Assembly: GCA_903929755.1 (NCBI GenBank) | Contig: CAIYVZ010000185.1 | Location: 1-64,000 of the forward strand | Source: an uncultured Acidobacteriia bacterium | Lineage (GTDB): Bacteria; Acidobacteriota; Terriglobia; Bryobacterales; Bryobacteraceae | Direction of reading: 5' to 3' | Length of the DNA stretch: 64,000 nt | Part shown: in pieces, positions 19,141 to 27,708 of the stretch | Position numbering within the stretch: the first letter of the stretch is position 1 | Layout of the letters: each line of letters begins with the position of its first letter | The notes under the pieces: generated by a model | The model's input: only the letters and a program-made list of their open reading frames with translations | What the model was told of the DNA's origin: nothing | Database searches by the model: none | Translations under genes and position numbers: made by a program

Positions 19141-19168
19141 AAAAGCCCACCTCAAGAGGTGGGCTTTT
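19141..19168. terminator. Rho-independent terminator with perfect 13-bp stem
   Basis: AAAAGCCCACCTC and its exact reverse complement flank an AA loop. The A/T ends give a T-run on either strand (GCTTTTGTTTT on plus), so it can stop transcription both ways. It lies 25 bases after the permease stop codon. Confidence 0.9.
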
Positions 19169-19436
19169 GTTTTGAACCGTTCTATAAAGAACAGTTGTTG
19201 ATGGGAGAATCATTTTCGACGGCTTCGCAGCCGCCAAAAACTTTATGATTGGATCTTAAGGTTTTCGGATGCCGTTCGTCAAGCGAAAAAGCTCAACTCG
19301 AAGAACTGGCAGGTAACCATATAGAAACAAGATAGTTATACGCTCCAACGAAAGCCGCACTGATCAATCCGGACTACTCCAGAAGGGACGTATTTCGGCC
19401 AGCCGGGATACGCCAATTCATACCAGACAAAGCACT
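19169..19436. other. Intergenic region between convergent genes
   Basis: No gene is supported here. I see two small inverted repeats: GTTCT-ATAA-AGAAC at 19179-19192 and CGGCT-TCGC-AGCCG at about 19220-19233. The second is followed by AAAAACTT, so it might be a minor hairpin, but it is too weak to call a terminator. Confidence 0.4.
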
Positions 19437-20432
19437 TCAGAGTTTTTGGTCAGGCCTGCCGGAAAGGTGAAGAGAAATCATTTCATTTTCGTCGCCATCG
19501 GGACCGGCGCGCCGGAAGAGTAACCGCAAACCGCCAAACGCGAGGCCGGACGTGAGACAAAGCGCGATCAGAACGCCACAGAGAATGGCTATATTCCACA
19601 ACAGGTTACCGGGATTATCTTTCAGTCCGGGCACCTTCTGCGGGAGCGTCACGTCCGCCGAATACTTCACCCGGGCCAGAAGTTTCTCCGCCTCGTCCGG
19701 AGTGGGAGCTCCCAGTGTGATCGCCACCAAAGGTCCCGAGCGTTTGACCACCCCGCCCGGAATCTGGCTGAACGGGCCCACCCGGTCACGAGCCATCTCC
19801 ATCGTTGGATAGCTAAAAATTACAAGAGTCGTTTCGCTATCGGAAGGACCATATTTCGCGATAACCCCCTCCGCACTGAAGCGGAAGGCGGCTGTGGAGG
19901 GCGAGATTGCCGGAGCAAATCGCGCCAGGCTCACCGGCCCCGTAATGTATCGCTCGGAGTTTACCGCGGCCCCTGCGGGTAAGTACTTCGGCAGCGTCGG
20001 GAGGGGGGACCGCGCATACAGCGGAGCCAACGCAAACAAATGGCTCAGCTCTTCAGGCAACAAACGATACCCGTCCGACACGAAGATATAGTTACCGGCC
20101 GACACCATCTGCCGGTCCACGTTCTGTACCGTCGTCCCCATCAACTGGACCGGCTTTGCATCGGCGGGCCGCAGCTGAATGAAGGCCGCCATGGCTCCGG
20201 TAGCATCAGAAAACCGATAGGCCGTCAGAGTGAACTTCTTGCCGGCATCCGAGTAGGGAGTCGACTCCGACTCTTGTAGTCCATACTCCTCCCAAACAGT
20301 TTGGTCGGGTACGGGGGCGGCGCCGGGTTCGCCTTTTTGCCAGTGGCCGATGGTTTCAGGCAGGATGGCAGCAGCGGAAGCGAAACCGCACAACAGAACT
20401 GGAGTTATAAGTAATACAAATAGACGCCGCAT
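19437..20432 (-). CDS. Exported membrane-anchored protein of unknown function (DUF6599-like)
   Basis: The product is 331 residues from MRRLFVLLITPVLLCGFASA, a clear signal peptide; the frame opens further upstream but that part looks non-coding. The exported part (ILPETIGHWQKGEPGA to the GGVVKRSGPLVAIT region) is followed by one membrane helix near residues 290-312 (LLWNIAILCGVLIALCLT) and a charged cytoplasmic tail. The layout resembles a family seen in acidobacteria that I recall as DUF6599; this name is a weak claim. It follows the PaiB-like gene by 20 bases. Confidence 0.65.
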   Translation of the reverse strand: MRRLFVLLITPVLLCGFASAAAILPETIGHWQKGEPGAAPVPDQTVWEEYGLQESESTPYSDAGKKFTLTAYRFSDATGAMAAFIQLRPADAKPVQLMGTTVQNVDRQMVSAGNYIFVSDGYRLLPEELSHLFALAPLYARSPLPTLPKYLPAGAAVNSERYITGPVSLARFAPAISPSTAAFRFSAEGVIAKYGPSDSETTLVIFSYPTMEMARDRVGPFSQIPGGVVKRSGPLVAITLGAPTPDEAEKLLARVKYSADVTLPQKVPGLKDNPGNLLWNIAILCGVLIALCLTSGLAFGGLRLLFRRAGPDGDENEMISLHLSGRPDQKL

Positions 20433-20452
20433 AAGCTTTGGGTTTGGACACC

Positions 20453-21091
20453 TTATGATACCGTCTGGTTCCCCCGAATCAGTTCCGCCATTGCCGTGCC
20501 CTGTTCGCCCAGCTCTGCTTTGAGGCCCGCAACCACGCCCTCCCGGTTCCGCTCGGGCTGGTTCTGACTCACCTTCCACTTGCCTTCCAGCCGATGAATC
20601 CGCATTTCAATTCCCACGATGGCGCGGAGCAGATTGTCGATGTAGCCCCCCGGGGCGTCGGCGAGCGACCAGGGATCCGGTCGAGGTTCCTCATGCCTGG
20701 CGGTCAGGCGGGTAAGTAAGCTCCGCAGCCGGGAGGCATCGTCAAATACCTCAACCGTTCCCCAAACATGAACCACGGCATAGTTCCAGGTCGGGACCGC
20801 CTGCCCTGTTTCCTGCGTTGTGGGGTACCAGGCGGGGCTAATGTACGCATGTGGCCCCTGAAAGATGGCAAGGGCGGCCGCCGATCCAAACGTCTGCCAT
20901 TGGTCGTTAGTCCGAGCCAAGTGTCCCGTAAGAGTACCGTACGGGCCTTCTGCCGGATCAAAAAGCAGGGGCAGGTGGTTCGCCACAAGGCCAGCATCTC
21001 CCGTGCTTACGAGGGCCGCCAACGGATGCGCCTCCATCAGTTGCCGCAAGACATCGGGCCGATCTTCACGGAAATGAGAGGGCAGATACAT
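20453..21091 (-). CDS. FMN-binding negative transcriptional regulator, PaiB type
   Basis: The 212-residue protein has the PaiB pattern: MYLPSHFREDRP at the start, LVANHLPLLFD, then FQGPHAYISPAWYPT and WNYAVVHVWGTV. PaiB folds as an FMN-binding split barrel and was named for repression of proteases and sporulation in Bacillus; in Gram-negative bacteria the role is unclear and many may be enzymes. The downstream exported protein is 20 bases away. No target can be inferred. Confidence 0.85.
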   Translation of the reverse strand: MYLPSHFREDRPDVLRQLMEAHPLAALVSTGDAGLVANHLPLLFDPAEGPYGTLTGHLARTNDQWQTFGSAAALAIFQGPHAYISPAWYPTTQETGQAVPTWNYAVVHVWGTVEVFDDASRLRSLLTRLTARHEEPRPDPWSLADAPGGYIDNLLRAIVGIEMRIHRLEGKWKVSQNQPERNREGVVAGLKAELGEQGTAMAELIRGNQTVS

Positions 21092-21105
21092 GGCTACAGG
21101 TGTTT

Positions 21106-22203
21106 CTAGCGGGGCATATTGTAAAGGAAAGTCATCTGGAGAACGATACGATCTCCTTTGAAGTCAGAGGGTAAGGGCGGGAGCGGGTTAGATGCGCTGA
21201 TGGCCGCAACGGCGGACTGATCCAGAGCCTTCGCCCCGGAGGCACCGGAAAACACAACCTTCACAACGCCGCCCTGCTTGGAAATCGCAAACTGTAGCAC
21301 TACCTGCCCCCGCTGACCGAGCCGTGCCGCCTCCGGATAGACAGCGAACCAGTTTCGGCGAACCGCAGCCAGAACCTGCAGCATGTATGGCCGGAAATCG
21401 ACGCCCATTGGGTCAGATTTGAGCTCCAGATTGGAACGGGGCCGGCCAGCAGAAGGTGGCAGGTTCAGGCCCTGTCCAATTCCTGAATCATCGCCAACGT
21501 CACCTATCGTCACCGCTCCCACACTTCCCGAGGAACGGGAAAGGCTTCTAACAGCTTCCTGGATCGACCCGGTGGGAACCTGAATTAGCCCGGTTCCCCG
21601 CCCGGCACCCGTTCCTGGAGCCTGATTTCCCGCCATCACGCTCTCCAGCGCTACTTTCGGTTTTTCCGCTACAGGATTGGGAAGATTGGACTTAGGCAGC
21701 TGCGCCGTCTGTAATCCCTGCACGGGAGCTTCAAGCTTCGGCGGCTCCACCACTACCTGCCGTGGAGCTTCTTTCGGAGTCGGAGGCGCCGGCATGGGGG
21801 GGGCCACTTTCGCTACCTGTGGCATGGCTGCCGCCGGAGCCGGCGCGGGCGACTTCAGGGTGGGGCGCGGCGCAATAGACTCAACCGATAACTCCTTTGT
21901 TATCGGCACTTTATTCACTGCTTTCTGAGTCAGTTCAGGAGGTGTATAAAGAGGCGTGACACGTTGTACCAGAATCCGTTCCGGCCGTCTGGGACGGTAG
22001 GGACTCTCCTGGACGTTGAGCGCGGCCGTGGTGAGCAGCAGATGTACAACTGCCGACCCGATTGCGGCCACCCGAAAGCGATGCGCCGCCCAAACCGTGT
22101 CTCGTTCGAGGAGCAGGTTGAGTTTAGGTTCCGGGACTATTGAATCGGTTTCCAGCAGGTTAAGGCTTCCAGTCCGCGAGGGTCCGCGAAACGACGCCCG
22201 CAT
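21106..22203 (-). CDS. TonB-like energy transducer protein
   Basis: The layout is that of TonB: a short cytoplasmic N terminus, one membrane helix (IGSAVVHLLLTTAAL), a Pro/Lys/Ala-rich linker (about residues 90-190) and a TonB C-terminal domain (from about 270; VRRNWFAVYPEAA, GQRGQVVLQFAI, NPLPPLPSDF). It should link the proton-motive force to outer-membrane receptors, or act as a TolA-like relative. The ATG at 22203 is inside the end of the preceding oxidoreductase gene (44-base overlap); a later non-ATG start is possible. Confidence 0.75.
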   Translation of the reverse strand: MRASFRGPSRTGSLNLLETDSIVPEPKLNLLLERDTVWAAHRFRVAAIGSAVVHLLLTTAALNVQESPYRPRRPERILVQRVTPLYTPPELTQKAVNKVPITKELSVESIAPRPTLKSPAPAPAAAMPQVAKVAPPMPAPPTPKEAPRQVVVEPPKLEAPVQGLQTAQLPKSNLPNPVAEKPKVALESVMAGNQAPGTGAGRGTGLIQVPTGSIQEAVRSLSRSSGSVGAVTIGDVGDDSGIGQGLNLPPSAGRPRSNLELKSDPMGVDFRPYMLQVLAAVRRNWFAVYPEAARLGQRGQVVLQFAISKQGGVVKVVFSGASGAKALDQSAVAAISASNPLPPLPSDFKGDRIVLQMTFLYNMPR

Positions 22204-23113
22204 GTTCCCCGATCTTATCAAGAACGGCGAGGGCGATTTCAAGTGTATGACGAGCCACAACACCATTCAGTTTCGGTGCCTGACGGGATTCTACGGCGTC
22301 CAGAAAAGCGTCCAACTGGAGCTTCAGCGGTTCGCCAGCTTCCACCGGGGCCTGCTCGAAGCCAATCCCGTCCGCGCCGCCTACGGAAAAGACCGCCAGG
22401 GTCTTCGCCGCGTAATCCAGTGAGGCGTACTGCCGGGGCTGGAAGAGCCGTAGCTTGCGGACCTTTTCCGTCGATACACGACTCGCCGTCAGGTTGGCGA
22501 TACAGCCATCTTCGAACTCCAGCCGGACGTTCGCAATGTCGACTTTCGGCGAAAGTACGGAGATTCCGGCAGCTCGAATTTCTTTTAGGTTAGACCTTGT
22601 AAGTGATAGAACTATATCGAGATCGTGGATCATCAAGTCAAGCACAACATCCACGTCGAGACTGCGCGGCGTGAAAACACTCATCCGGTGAACTTCAAAG
22701 AACAGCGGGATGGTCGCCAGGCGTTCGAGCGCGAGAACCGCCGGGTTGAAGCGCTCCAGATGCCCCACCTGCAGGATCCGACCACCCTTTTCGGCGGCGG
22801 CGATCAACCGATCGGCTTCAGCAAGCGTGGGAGCAATCGGCTTTTCGACCATGACGTCGATACCGGCTTCCAGCAACGCCACACCAACTTCGCAGTGGGC
22901 AACGGTAGGGACGGCCAGAATCGCGGCATCCACTTTGCCGAGAACCTCGGCGTAGCTGCCCGCTGACTCACATTGGTTTGCATCAGCGAACTCTTTTGCT
23001 CGCTTCAAGTTAGCGTCTACAACATAAACTAGTTTCGCGCGGCTGTTTTCCGAAACTACGCGGACGTGATTGCGACCGAAAGCGCCGGCTCCGATTACTG
23101 CGATGCGGGTCAT
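22160..23113 (-). CDS. Gfo/Idh/MocA family oxidoreductase in lipid A cluster
   Basis: This 317-residue NAD(P)-dependent dehydrogenase starts MTRIAVIGAGAFGRNH, with the Rossmann GxGxxG and the EKP motif (VEKPIAP) of the family. It lies one base after lpxI. In other bacteria a family member, GnnA, oxidises the 3-OH of UDP-GlcNAc so that GnnB can place an amino group there for an amide-linked lipid A. A GnnA role fits the position, but no GnnB-like aminotransferase is in the window, so this is only a hypothesis. Confidence 0.85.
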   Translation of the reverse strand: MTRIAVIGAGAFGRNHVRVVSENSRAKLVYVVDANLKRAKEFADANQCESAGSYAEVLGKVDAAILAVPTVAHCEVGVALLEAGIDVMVEKPIAPTLAEADRLIAAAEKGGRILQVGHLERFNPAVLALERLATIPLFFEVHRMSVFTPRSLDVDVVLDLMIHDLDIVLSLTRSNLKEIRAAGISVLSPKVDIANVRLEFEDGCIANLTASRVSTEKVRKLRLFQPRQYASLDYAAKTLAVFSVGGADGIGFEQAPVEAGEPLKLQLDAFLDAVESRQAPKLNGVVARHTLEIALAVLDKIGEHAGVVSRTLADWKP

Positions 23114-23114
23114 T

Positions 23115-23933
23115 TTAGCTGTTCGCCTCTGGTTCCATGCCAAACACCGCGATCCCTGCGGCATTGGCTTTACTCTGCATTTCTTCGCGATCCAACAAAA
23201 GGGTTCTGCCGGCATCCACTGCCACAACTGTCGTTCCCGTAGCGATCATGGTGTCGATTGTCCCGGGCCCGATCACCGGAACGTCAAACAACAGATGTCT
23301 TCGTCGGGACGAGGCCTTCACAAGGGTAAGCCGCTTGCCCTCCACAAGGCTCGCCGCGCGGCGGAGCATGGCATCTGTACCTTCCATGGCTTCCAGCGCC
23401 ACACAGGCCCGATCTGCGATGGCTACGCTCTGCCCCAGATCCAGACTGGCCAGGGCGTTGGCGATCCGGCGGCCATATTCAATATCCCGACGCTCATCGG
23501 CGTCTGGCTTGCGCGTGGTCATCGCCCCGGCGATAGCCAAAAGCGGCTTCAACAACAAAGTTGAGTCAACAAGCTCAATCCCTTCATTCAAAAGGAGTTG
23601 CTGAACGCCGCCAATCAGGGAATCCGTATTCTTCGTGGCCAGTGCCAGCAGGAGCTTCGCCAGACGCCAATCCGGCCGGATATTCGAGAAGATCTTCGCG
23701 TGCTTTACCTGCCCGGCCATCATGATCTTCGAAATGGCTTCGTTCTTGCAGCCGTCAATCAGCTTGCCGAGTTCGCCGAGCGAGATCCAATAGCATTTGG
23801 TGGCCAGCGATTCAACTTCCGGGGAAGCTTCCTCCCGAATGGCAAACACCACCACCTCATCCCCCTGCTTGCGCGCAGTCTCCAGCGCCAGAACGGGGAA
23901 CCGTCCATTTCCGGCGATGATGCCGTACCTCAT
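23115..23933 (-). CDS. lpxI: UDP-2,3-diacylglucosamine pyrophosphatase LpxI
   Basis: The 272-residue protein begins MRYGIIAGNGRFPVLALETA and has the two LpxI parts: an N-terminal fold with GQVKHAKIF and a C-terminal domain with DLGQSVAIADRACVALEAMEGTD and KASSRRRHLLFDVPVIG. It makes lipid X from UDP-2,3-diacyl-GlcN, the role LpxH has in E. coli. Its start overlaps the lpxA stop by four bases. Confidence 0.93.
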   Translation of the reverse strand: MRYGIIAGNGRFPVLALETARKQGDEVVVFAIREEASPEVESLATKCYWISLGELGKLIDGCKNEAISKIMMAGQVKHAKIFSNIRPDWRLAKLLLALATKNTDSLIGGVQQLLLNEGIELVDSTLLLKPLLAIAGAMTTRKPDADERRDIEYGRRIANALASLDLGQSVAIADRACVALEAMEGTDAMLRRAASLVEGKRLTLVKASSRRRHLLFDVPVIGPGTIDTMIATGTTVVAVDAGRTLLLDREEMQSKANAAGIAVFGMEPEANS

Positions 23934-24709
23934 CCCTTTACAACGCCACGTTCAGAAGTCGCGATGAACTCGAGCAGCGTATCCACTTCCGCACACGGAG
24001 GAACTTCTGTCCGGATCCGCTCCACCGCCTGAGAGGTATTCAGCCCGGCACGAGTCAACAGGCGAAGTGCGGTCTGCAGAGCCTCAATAGAGCTCTTCTC
24101 CACACCCCTTCGGCTGAGGCCTATCGAGTTCGCACCGTATACCTGAACTTCAGGCTGGTAACTCGTTAAAGAATAAGGCATTACATCTTGCTTGATAACG
24201 CTGTAAGGCCCCACAAACGAATGCCTGCCAATCCGGCAGAACTGGTGCACGCCGCTGAACGGACTAACGTCCGCCCAGTCCTCTACGGTGACGTGCCCTG
24301 CCAAACCGACGCTGTTCCCGAGGATAACGTGATTGCCGATCCGGCAGTCGTGTGCCACATGAGCGTAAGTCATCAGCAGACAGTCATCTCCGATGGAGGT
24401 AACCAGGCCGCCGCCCTCTGTTCCCCGGTGAATGGTCACAAATTCCCGGATGTGATTCCGGCTGCCGATGGTTGTGACGGCGCGCTCCCCCTTGTACTTC
24501 AAATCCTGGGAAGCCACGCCAACCGAAGAATAGGGAAAGAAGACGTTGTCTTCTCCGATAGTTGTAGGACCTTCCACGAAGATATGGGCCATCAGCCGCG
24601 TTCTGGCACCAATTTCAACCTCGGCACCAAGTACGCAGAAGGGCCCGATCTCGGCCGTGGGGTCAAGCTTTGCTCCGGGATCGACGATTGCCGTCGGGTG
24701 GACCGGCAT
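23930..24709 (-). CDS. lpxA: Acyl-ACP-UDP-N-acetylglucosamine O-acyltransferase LpxA
   Basis: The protein is 259 residues, the standard length, built of hexapeptide repeats that form a left-handed beta helix. His120 in AHVAHDC equals the catalytic His125 of E. coli LpxA. It catalyses the first acylation of lipid A. The ATG follows fabZ directly (24709/24710), and its stop overlaps lpxI, so the three are one operon. Whether it acylates O or an amino group cannot be told. Confidence 0.95.
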   Translation of the reverse strand: MPVHPTAIVDPGAKLDPTAEIGPFCVLGAEVEIGARTRLMAHIFVEGPTTIGEDNVFFPYSSVGVASQDLKYKGERAVTTIGSRNHIREFVTIHRGTEGGGLVTSIGDDCLLMTYAHVAHDCRIGNHVILGNSVGLAGHVTVEDWADVSPFSGVHQFCRIGRHSFVGPYSVIKQDVMPYSLTSYQPEVQVYGANSIGLSRRGVEKSSIEALQTALRLLTRAGLNTSQAVERIRTEVPPCAEVDTLLEFIATSERGVVKG

Positions 24710-25174
24710 TTATTCGGCCTGGGGAGCCTGGTCGGCAACAGGTTTATCTTCGAGCTTGCACATGACTTCGGCTTCCGCGACGACCTTGCCGTCCACATAG
24801 GCCTTGCCAGCCATCTTCGCAACGGAACCTTTGCGCTTGATGACGCGCATTTCGAAGCGCAGCTGGTCTCCTGGGACGACCGGGCGACGGAAGCGGGCAC
24901 CATCCACTGATACCAGAAAAACGAGCTTTTTATCACGGTCCGGGATACTGCGAAGGACCTGAATACCGGCCGTCTGGGCCATCGCTTCGATGATCAGAAC
25001 GCCGGGCATAACCGGAAAACCAGGGAAGTGACCCTGGAAAAACGGCTCATTTGCCGTCACATTCTTGATGCCGACAATGCTTTCGTCATCAACCTCAAGG
25101 ATGCGATCAACCAAAAGGAAGGGGTAGCGGTGGGGCAAGATCTTACAGATCTCGTTTACGTCGAGAGTTGGCAT
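24710..25174 (-). CDS. fabZ: 3-hydroxyacyl-ACP dehydratase FabZ
   Basis: The 154-residue hot-dog protein carries the signature GHFPGFPVMPGVLIIEAMAQ, with catalytic His49 and Glu63. It dehydrates 3-hydroxyacyl-ACP in fatty acid synthesis and competes with LpxA for the same substrate, which explains the common fabZ-lpxA pairing. It is the first gene of the lipid A group; no strong Shine-Dalgarno sequence is visible before the ATG. Confidence 0.95.
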   Translation of the reverse strand: MPTLDVNEICKILPHRYPFLLVDRILEVDDESIVGIKNVTANEPFFQGHFPGFPVMPGVLIIEAMAQTAGIQVLRSIPDRDKKLVFLVSVDGARFRRPVVPGDQLRFEMRVIKRKGSVAKMAGKAYVDGKVVAEAEVMCKLEDKPVADQAPQAE

Positions 25175-25200
25175 GGGAAATAGACAGTATATCGAGACAG

Positions 25201-27690
25201 TTACTGAAGGATGGGTAACGTCTGGTAATTATTCGCGATGTAGAGGCTGCCCTGCGTGGTTCCGCCGGGTGCGGCAGCCCTGAGTTCGGCGTGGAGCTGC
25301 GCCGGTGGCAGCGTGCCGGCAAGCGCTCGCTGCCAGGCTTCCGTGACTGCGGTCACTTCGGCTGCTGTTTCGTGGGCGAATTCCAGGCGGAAATGGCGGA
25401 TTCCGGCTTCGAGCCAGAGCTTCAAATGTCCGCTGGCTTCCTGGGCTTCCGCGCCGAAAACCGTATTGCGGCAACCCACATCGGCCATCACGGGATGAGC
25501 CCGACCGCTCTGGTCCCGAAGCTCGACCCGGTGTGTTTCACACGGACGCCCGCAGTCACGGTAACTGGTCCCGCTGGACAGGAACCGGCAGAAGACGCAG
25601 TGCTCCGTGTGGAACACGGGGAGATGCTGGTAGGCGATGGCTTCCATTGTCCCTGGCCCGCAAACCCGGGCAAGGTCAGCGATCTGGGCAGCGTTCAGAT
25701 CGTGGGTGGGGGTGAGCCTGGAGATCCCCAGATCAAAATACTCGGCAGCCGAAATGGCGTTGGCGGCGTTCAGGCTGAAATCCCCGATCAGCGGGTGCGT
25801 AGCCTGTTGCCGGAGCGTGTGGAGGATTCCGGTGGCGCGAACAAGAATTTCGCAGTCCAGGCTGACCAGGAAATTCACAATGCGTGCCTCTCCTGGTTTC
25901 AGAACCCGCGGACTGGCAACGCGAACGGTAATGCCTGCAGCCTTCACTCTTTCCACGGAGGGACGCAAGCCGTAAAGATCGAGGTAGTCGAGCGTGATGC
26001 TGGAAGGCTGGAGTAGCAGCGCGGCCTCCAGTTGCTCCGGCGTCCGCACCAAAAGGTGGAGATGCGTCGCGGCGGGGACCGGGCCCGGTTGGGCTTCCGG
26101 GGCGGCTACGCGAACCGAATTGATGGGGCCGGGGTGATGCGCCTGCTGGAGATCCGTAAGCGCGCTGACGGCGTCCCGCCGGACCTGGTTGAGGACCGAG
26201 ACGGGAGCGAACAGCGCGCCGGAGCTTTCCAGTTCCAGCGCCTCCAGAACGTAGGGGGTTCCGCCGAGGCGGCCAAACTGATCGCGAAGCTGTTCCTCGC
26301 TGAGACCCCGGTTTTTGGCTTCACTGAGCAGCGCTTCAGACGCCGCGTGAACCGTTACTTCCGGCCTGGCGGTAAGCCACCAGTCCGTCCGCAAAGGCTC
26401 ATTGAGGAGTGCCGTTACGCGGACAGTGACGCCCTGGCGGTGGAGGGGACCGGAGGCTTCGAGGAAGGGTCGGACGGCCTGCGCAAGGTTGGGATCATCG
26501 GTCCGCCAGAGCAGATCACCGGAACGGATGCGAGAAAAATTGACGGCGCGGTTGCCAAATTCGAGAACAAGCAAACCCTGATCAGCGGCCACGGTGAAGA
26601 TTCGGCCACCTTCCTCGCGCTCGCCGGGACTGCGCCACCCGGCGGCGTCGAACACCACACCATCCCCAGGCTTGAGAGGGGCAATGCGGTGGGCGCTTTC
26701 CGGACGGACTGTTACCGATTCCTGAAACACTTCCTGCACCGTCCCCATCAGGATGCCCCGGTGCCTGGGTGCCCTGCCCTGCACCACCGCCTGGTGGTTG
26801 GTCCCGGTGACGAAGTGGGCCCCGAGACCGCGCGAGTACACCTGTTCCAGCTGCAGCTTTTCTTCGGGAGCGACCCGGACGGCGTGGCCGGCCCACGCCG
26901 CATCAACCGCTCTGCGGTAGGCGTTGGTGGTGAGCGCCACGTAATCGGAGTCCTTATAGCGGCCTTCGATCTTCAGAGCCCCCACGCCAGCAGCCACAAT
27001 CTCCGGGGTTTGTTCCAGCGCATAAAGATCGCCGGGAGAGAGCAGGTACCGCGCATCGCCCAGCGGCGTGAGTTCTCCGTCTACCAGAAGTTCATACGGC
27101 AGGCGGCAGGCCTGCGCGCACTGCCCGCGGTTGGCGGAGCGGCCACCCCAGGCTTCAGAGGAAAAGCACTGGCCGGAGTACGCGACACACAGCGCACCAT
27201 GGACGAACATTTCCAGCTCGCATCCAGTCTCGTCATAGATAGTCCGGATTTCAGGAATAGAAAGTTCGCGAGCGAGCGTTACCCGGGTAACCCCCAGCGA
27301 TTGCGCGAAACGGACCCCGGCTGAATCCGTGACACTCATCTGGGTGCTGGCGTGAAGCTCCAGCTTCGGGGCAATCTGGCGGGCGAGTTTCAGGATCGCC
27401 ACATCCTGCACGATCAAGGCATCCACTCCCGCTTCGGCAACGCGGGCGATTACGTCGGCAGCAGACTGGAGCTCGTGCTCAAACACCAGAGTGTTAAAGG
27501 TAAGATAACCGCGAACACCGCGGGCGTGGAGCGTCCGCATGACTTCAGGCAATTCTGAAATTTCGAACCCAACTTTGGCCCGGGCACTGAAATGCTTCAG
27601 GCCGAAATAGACCGCGTCCGCACCTGCTTCAATGGCGGCGTGGAGTTGGGGCCAATAACCGGCCGGGCTCATGACTTCAGGCTTCTTCAC
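25201..27690 (-). CDS. Peptidase U32 family protein (RlhA-like, DUF3656 type)
   Basis: The 829-residue protein starts KKPEVMSPAGYW and holds the U32 signature EMFVHGALCVAYSGQC at residues 160-175. Family members with the DUF3656 extension include E. coli RlhA, which makes 5-hydroxycytidine in 23S rRNA, so an RNA-modifying role is more likely than proteolysis. A C-terminal Cys cluster (HCVFCRFLSSG ... DCGRPC) may bind a metal or Fe-S centre. It is longer than RlhA (about 650). The start is GTG at 27690. It follows the HMG-CoA-lyase-like gene by 18 bases. Confidence 0.88.
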   Translation of the reverse strand: MKKPEVMSPAGYWPQLHAAIEAGADAVYFGLKHFSARAKVGFEISELPEVMRTLHARGVRGYLTFNTLVFEHELQSAADVIARVAEAGVDALIVQDVAILKLARQIAPKLELHASTQMSVTDSAGVRFAQSLGVTRVTLARELSIPEIRTIYDETGCELEMFVHGALCVAYSGQCFSSEAWGGRSANRGQCAQACRLPYELLVDGELTPLGDARYLLSPGDLYALEQTPEIVAAGVGALKIEGRYKDSDYVALTTNAYRRAVDAAWAGHAVRVAPEEKLQLEQVYSRGLGAHFVTGTNHQAVVQGRAPRHRGILMGTVQEVFQESVTVRPESAHRIAPLKPGDGVVFDAAGWRSPGEREEGGRIFTVAADQGLLVLEFGNRAVNFSRIRSGDLLWRTDDPNLAQAVRPFLEASGPLHRQGVTVRVTALLNEPLRTDWWLTARPEVTVHAASEALLSEAKNRGLSEEQLRDQFGRLGGTPYVLEALELESSGALFAPVSVLNQVRRDAVSALTDLQQAHHPGPINSVRVAAPEAQPGPVPAATHLHLLVRTPEQLEAALLLQPSSITLDYLDLYGLRPSVERVKAAGITVRVASPRVLKPGEARIVNFLVSLDCEILVRATGILHTLRQQATHPLIGDFSLNAANAISAAEYFDLGISRLTPTHDLNAAQIADLARVCGPGTMEAIAYQHLPVFHTEHCVFCRFLSSGTSYRDCGRPCETHRVELRDQSGRAHPVMADVGCRNTVFGAEAQEASGHLKLWLEAGIRHFRLEFAHETAAEVTAVTEAWQRALAGTLPPAQLHAELRAAAPGGTTQGSLYIANNYQTLPILQ

Positions 27691-27708
27691 TAACTCCAGC
27701 GTAACGGG

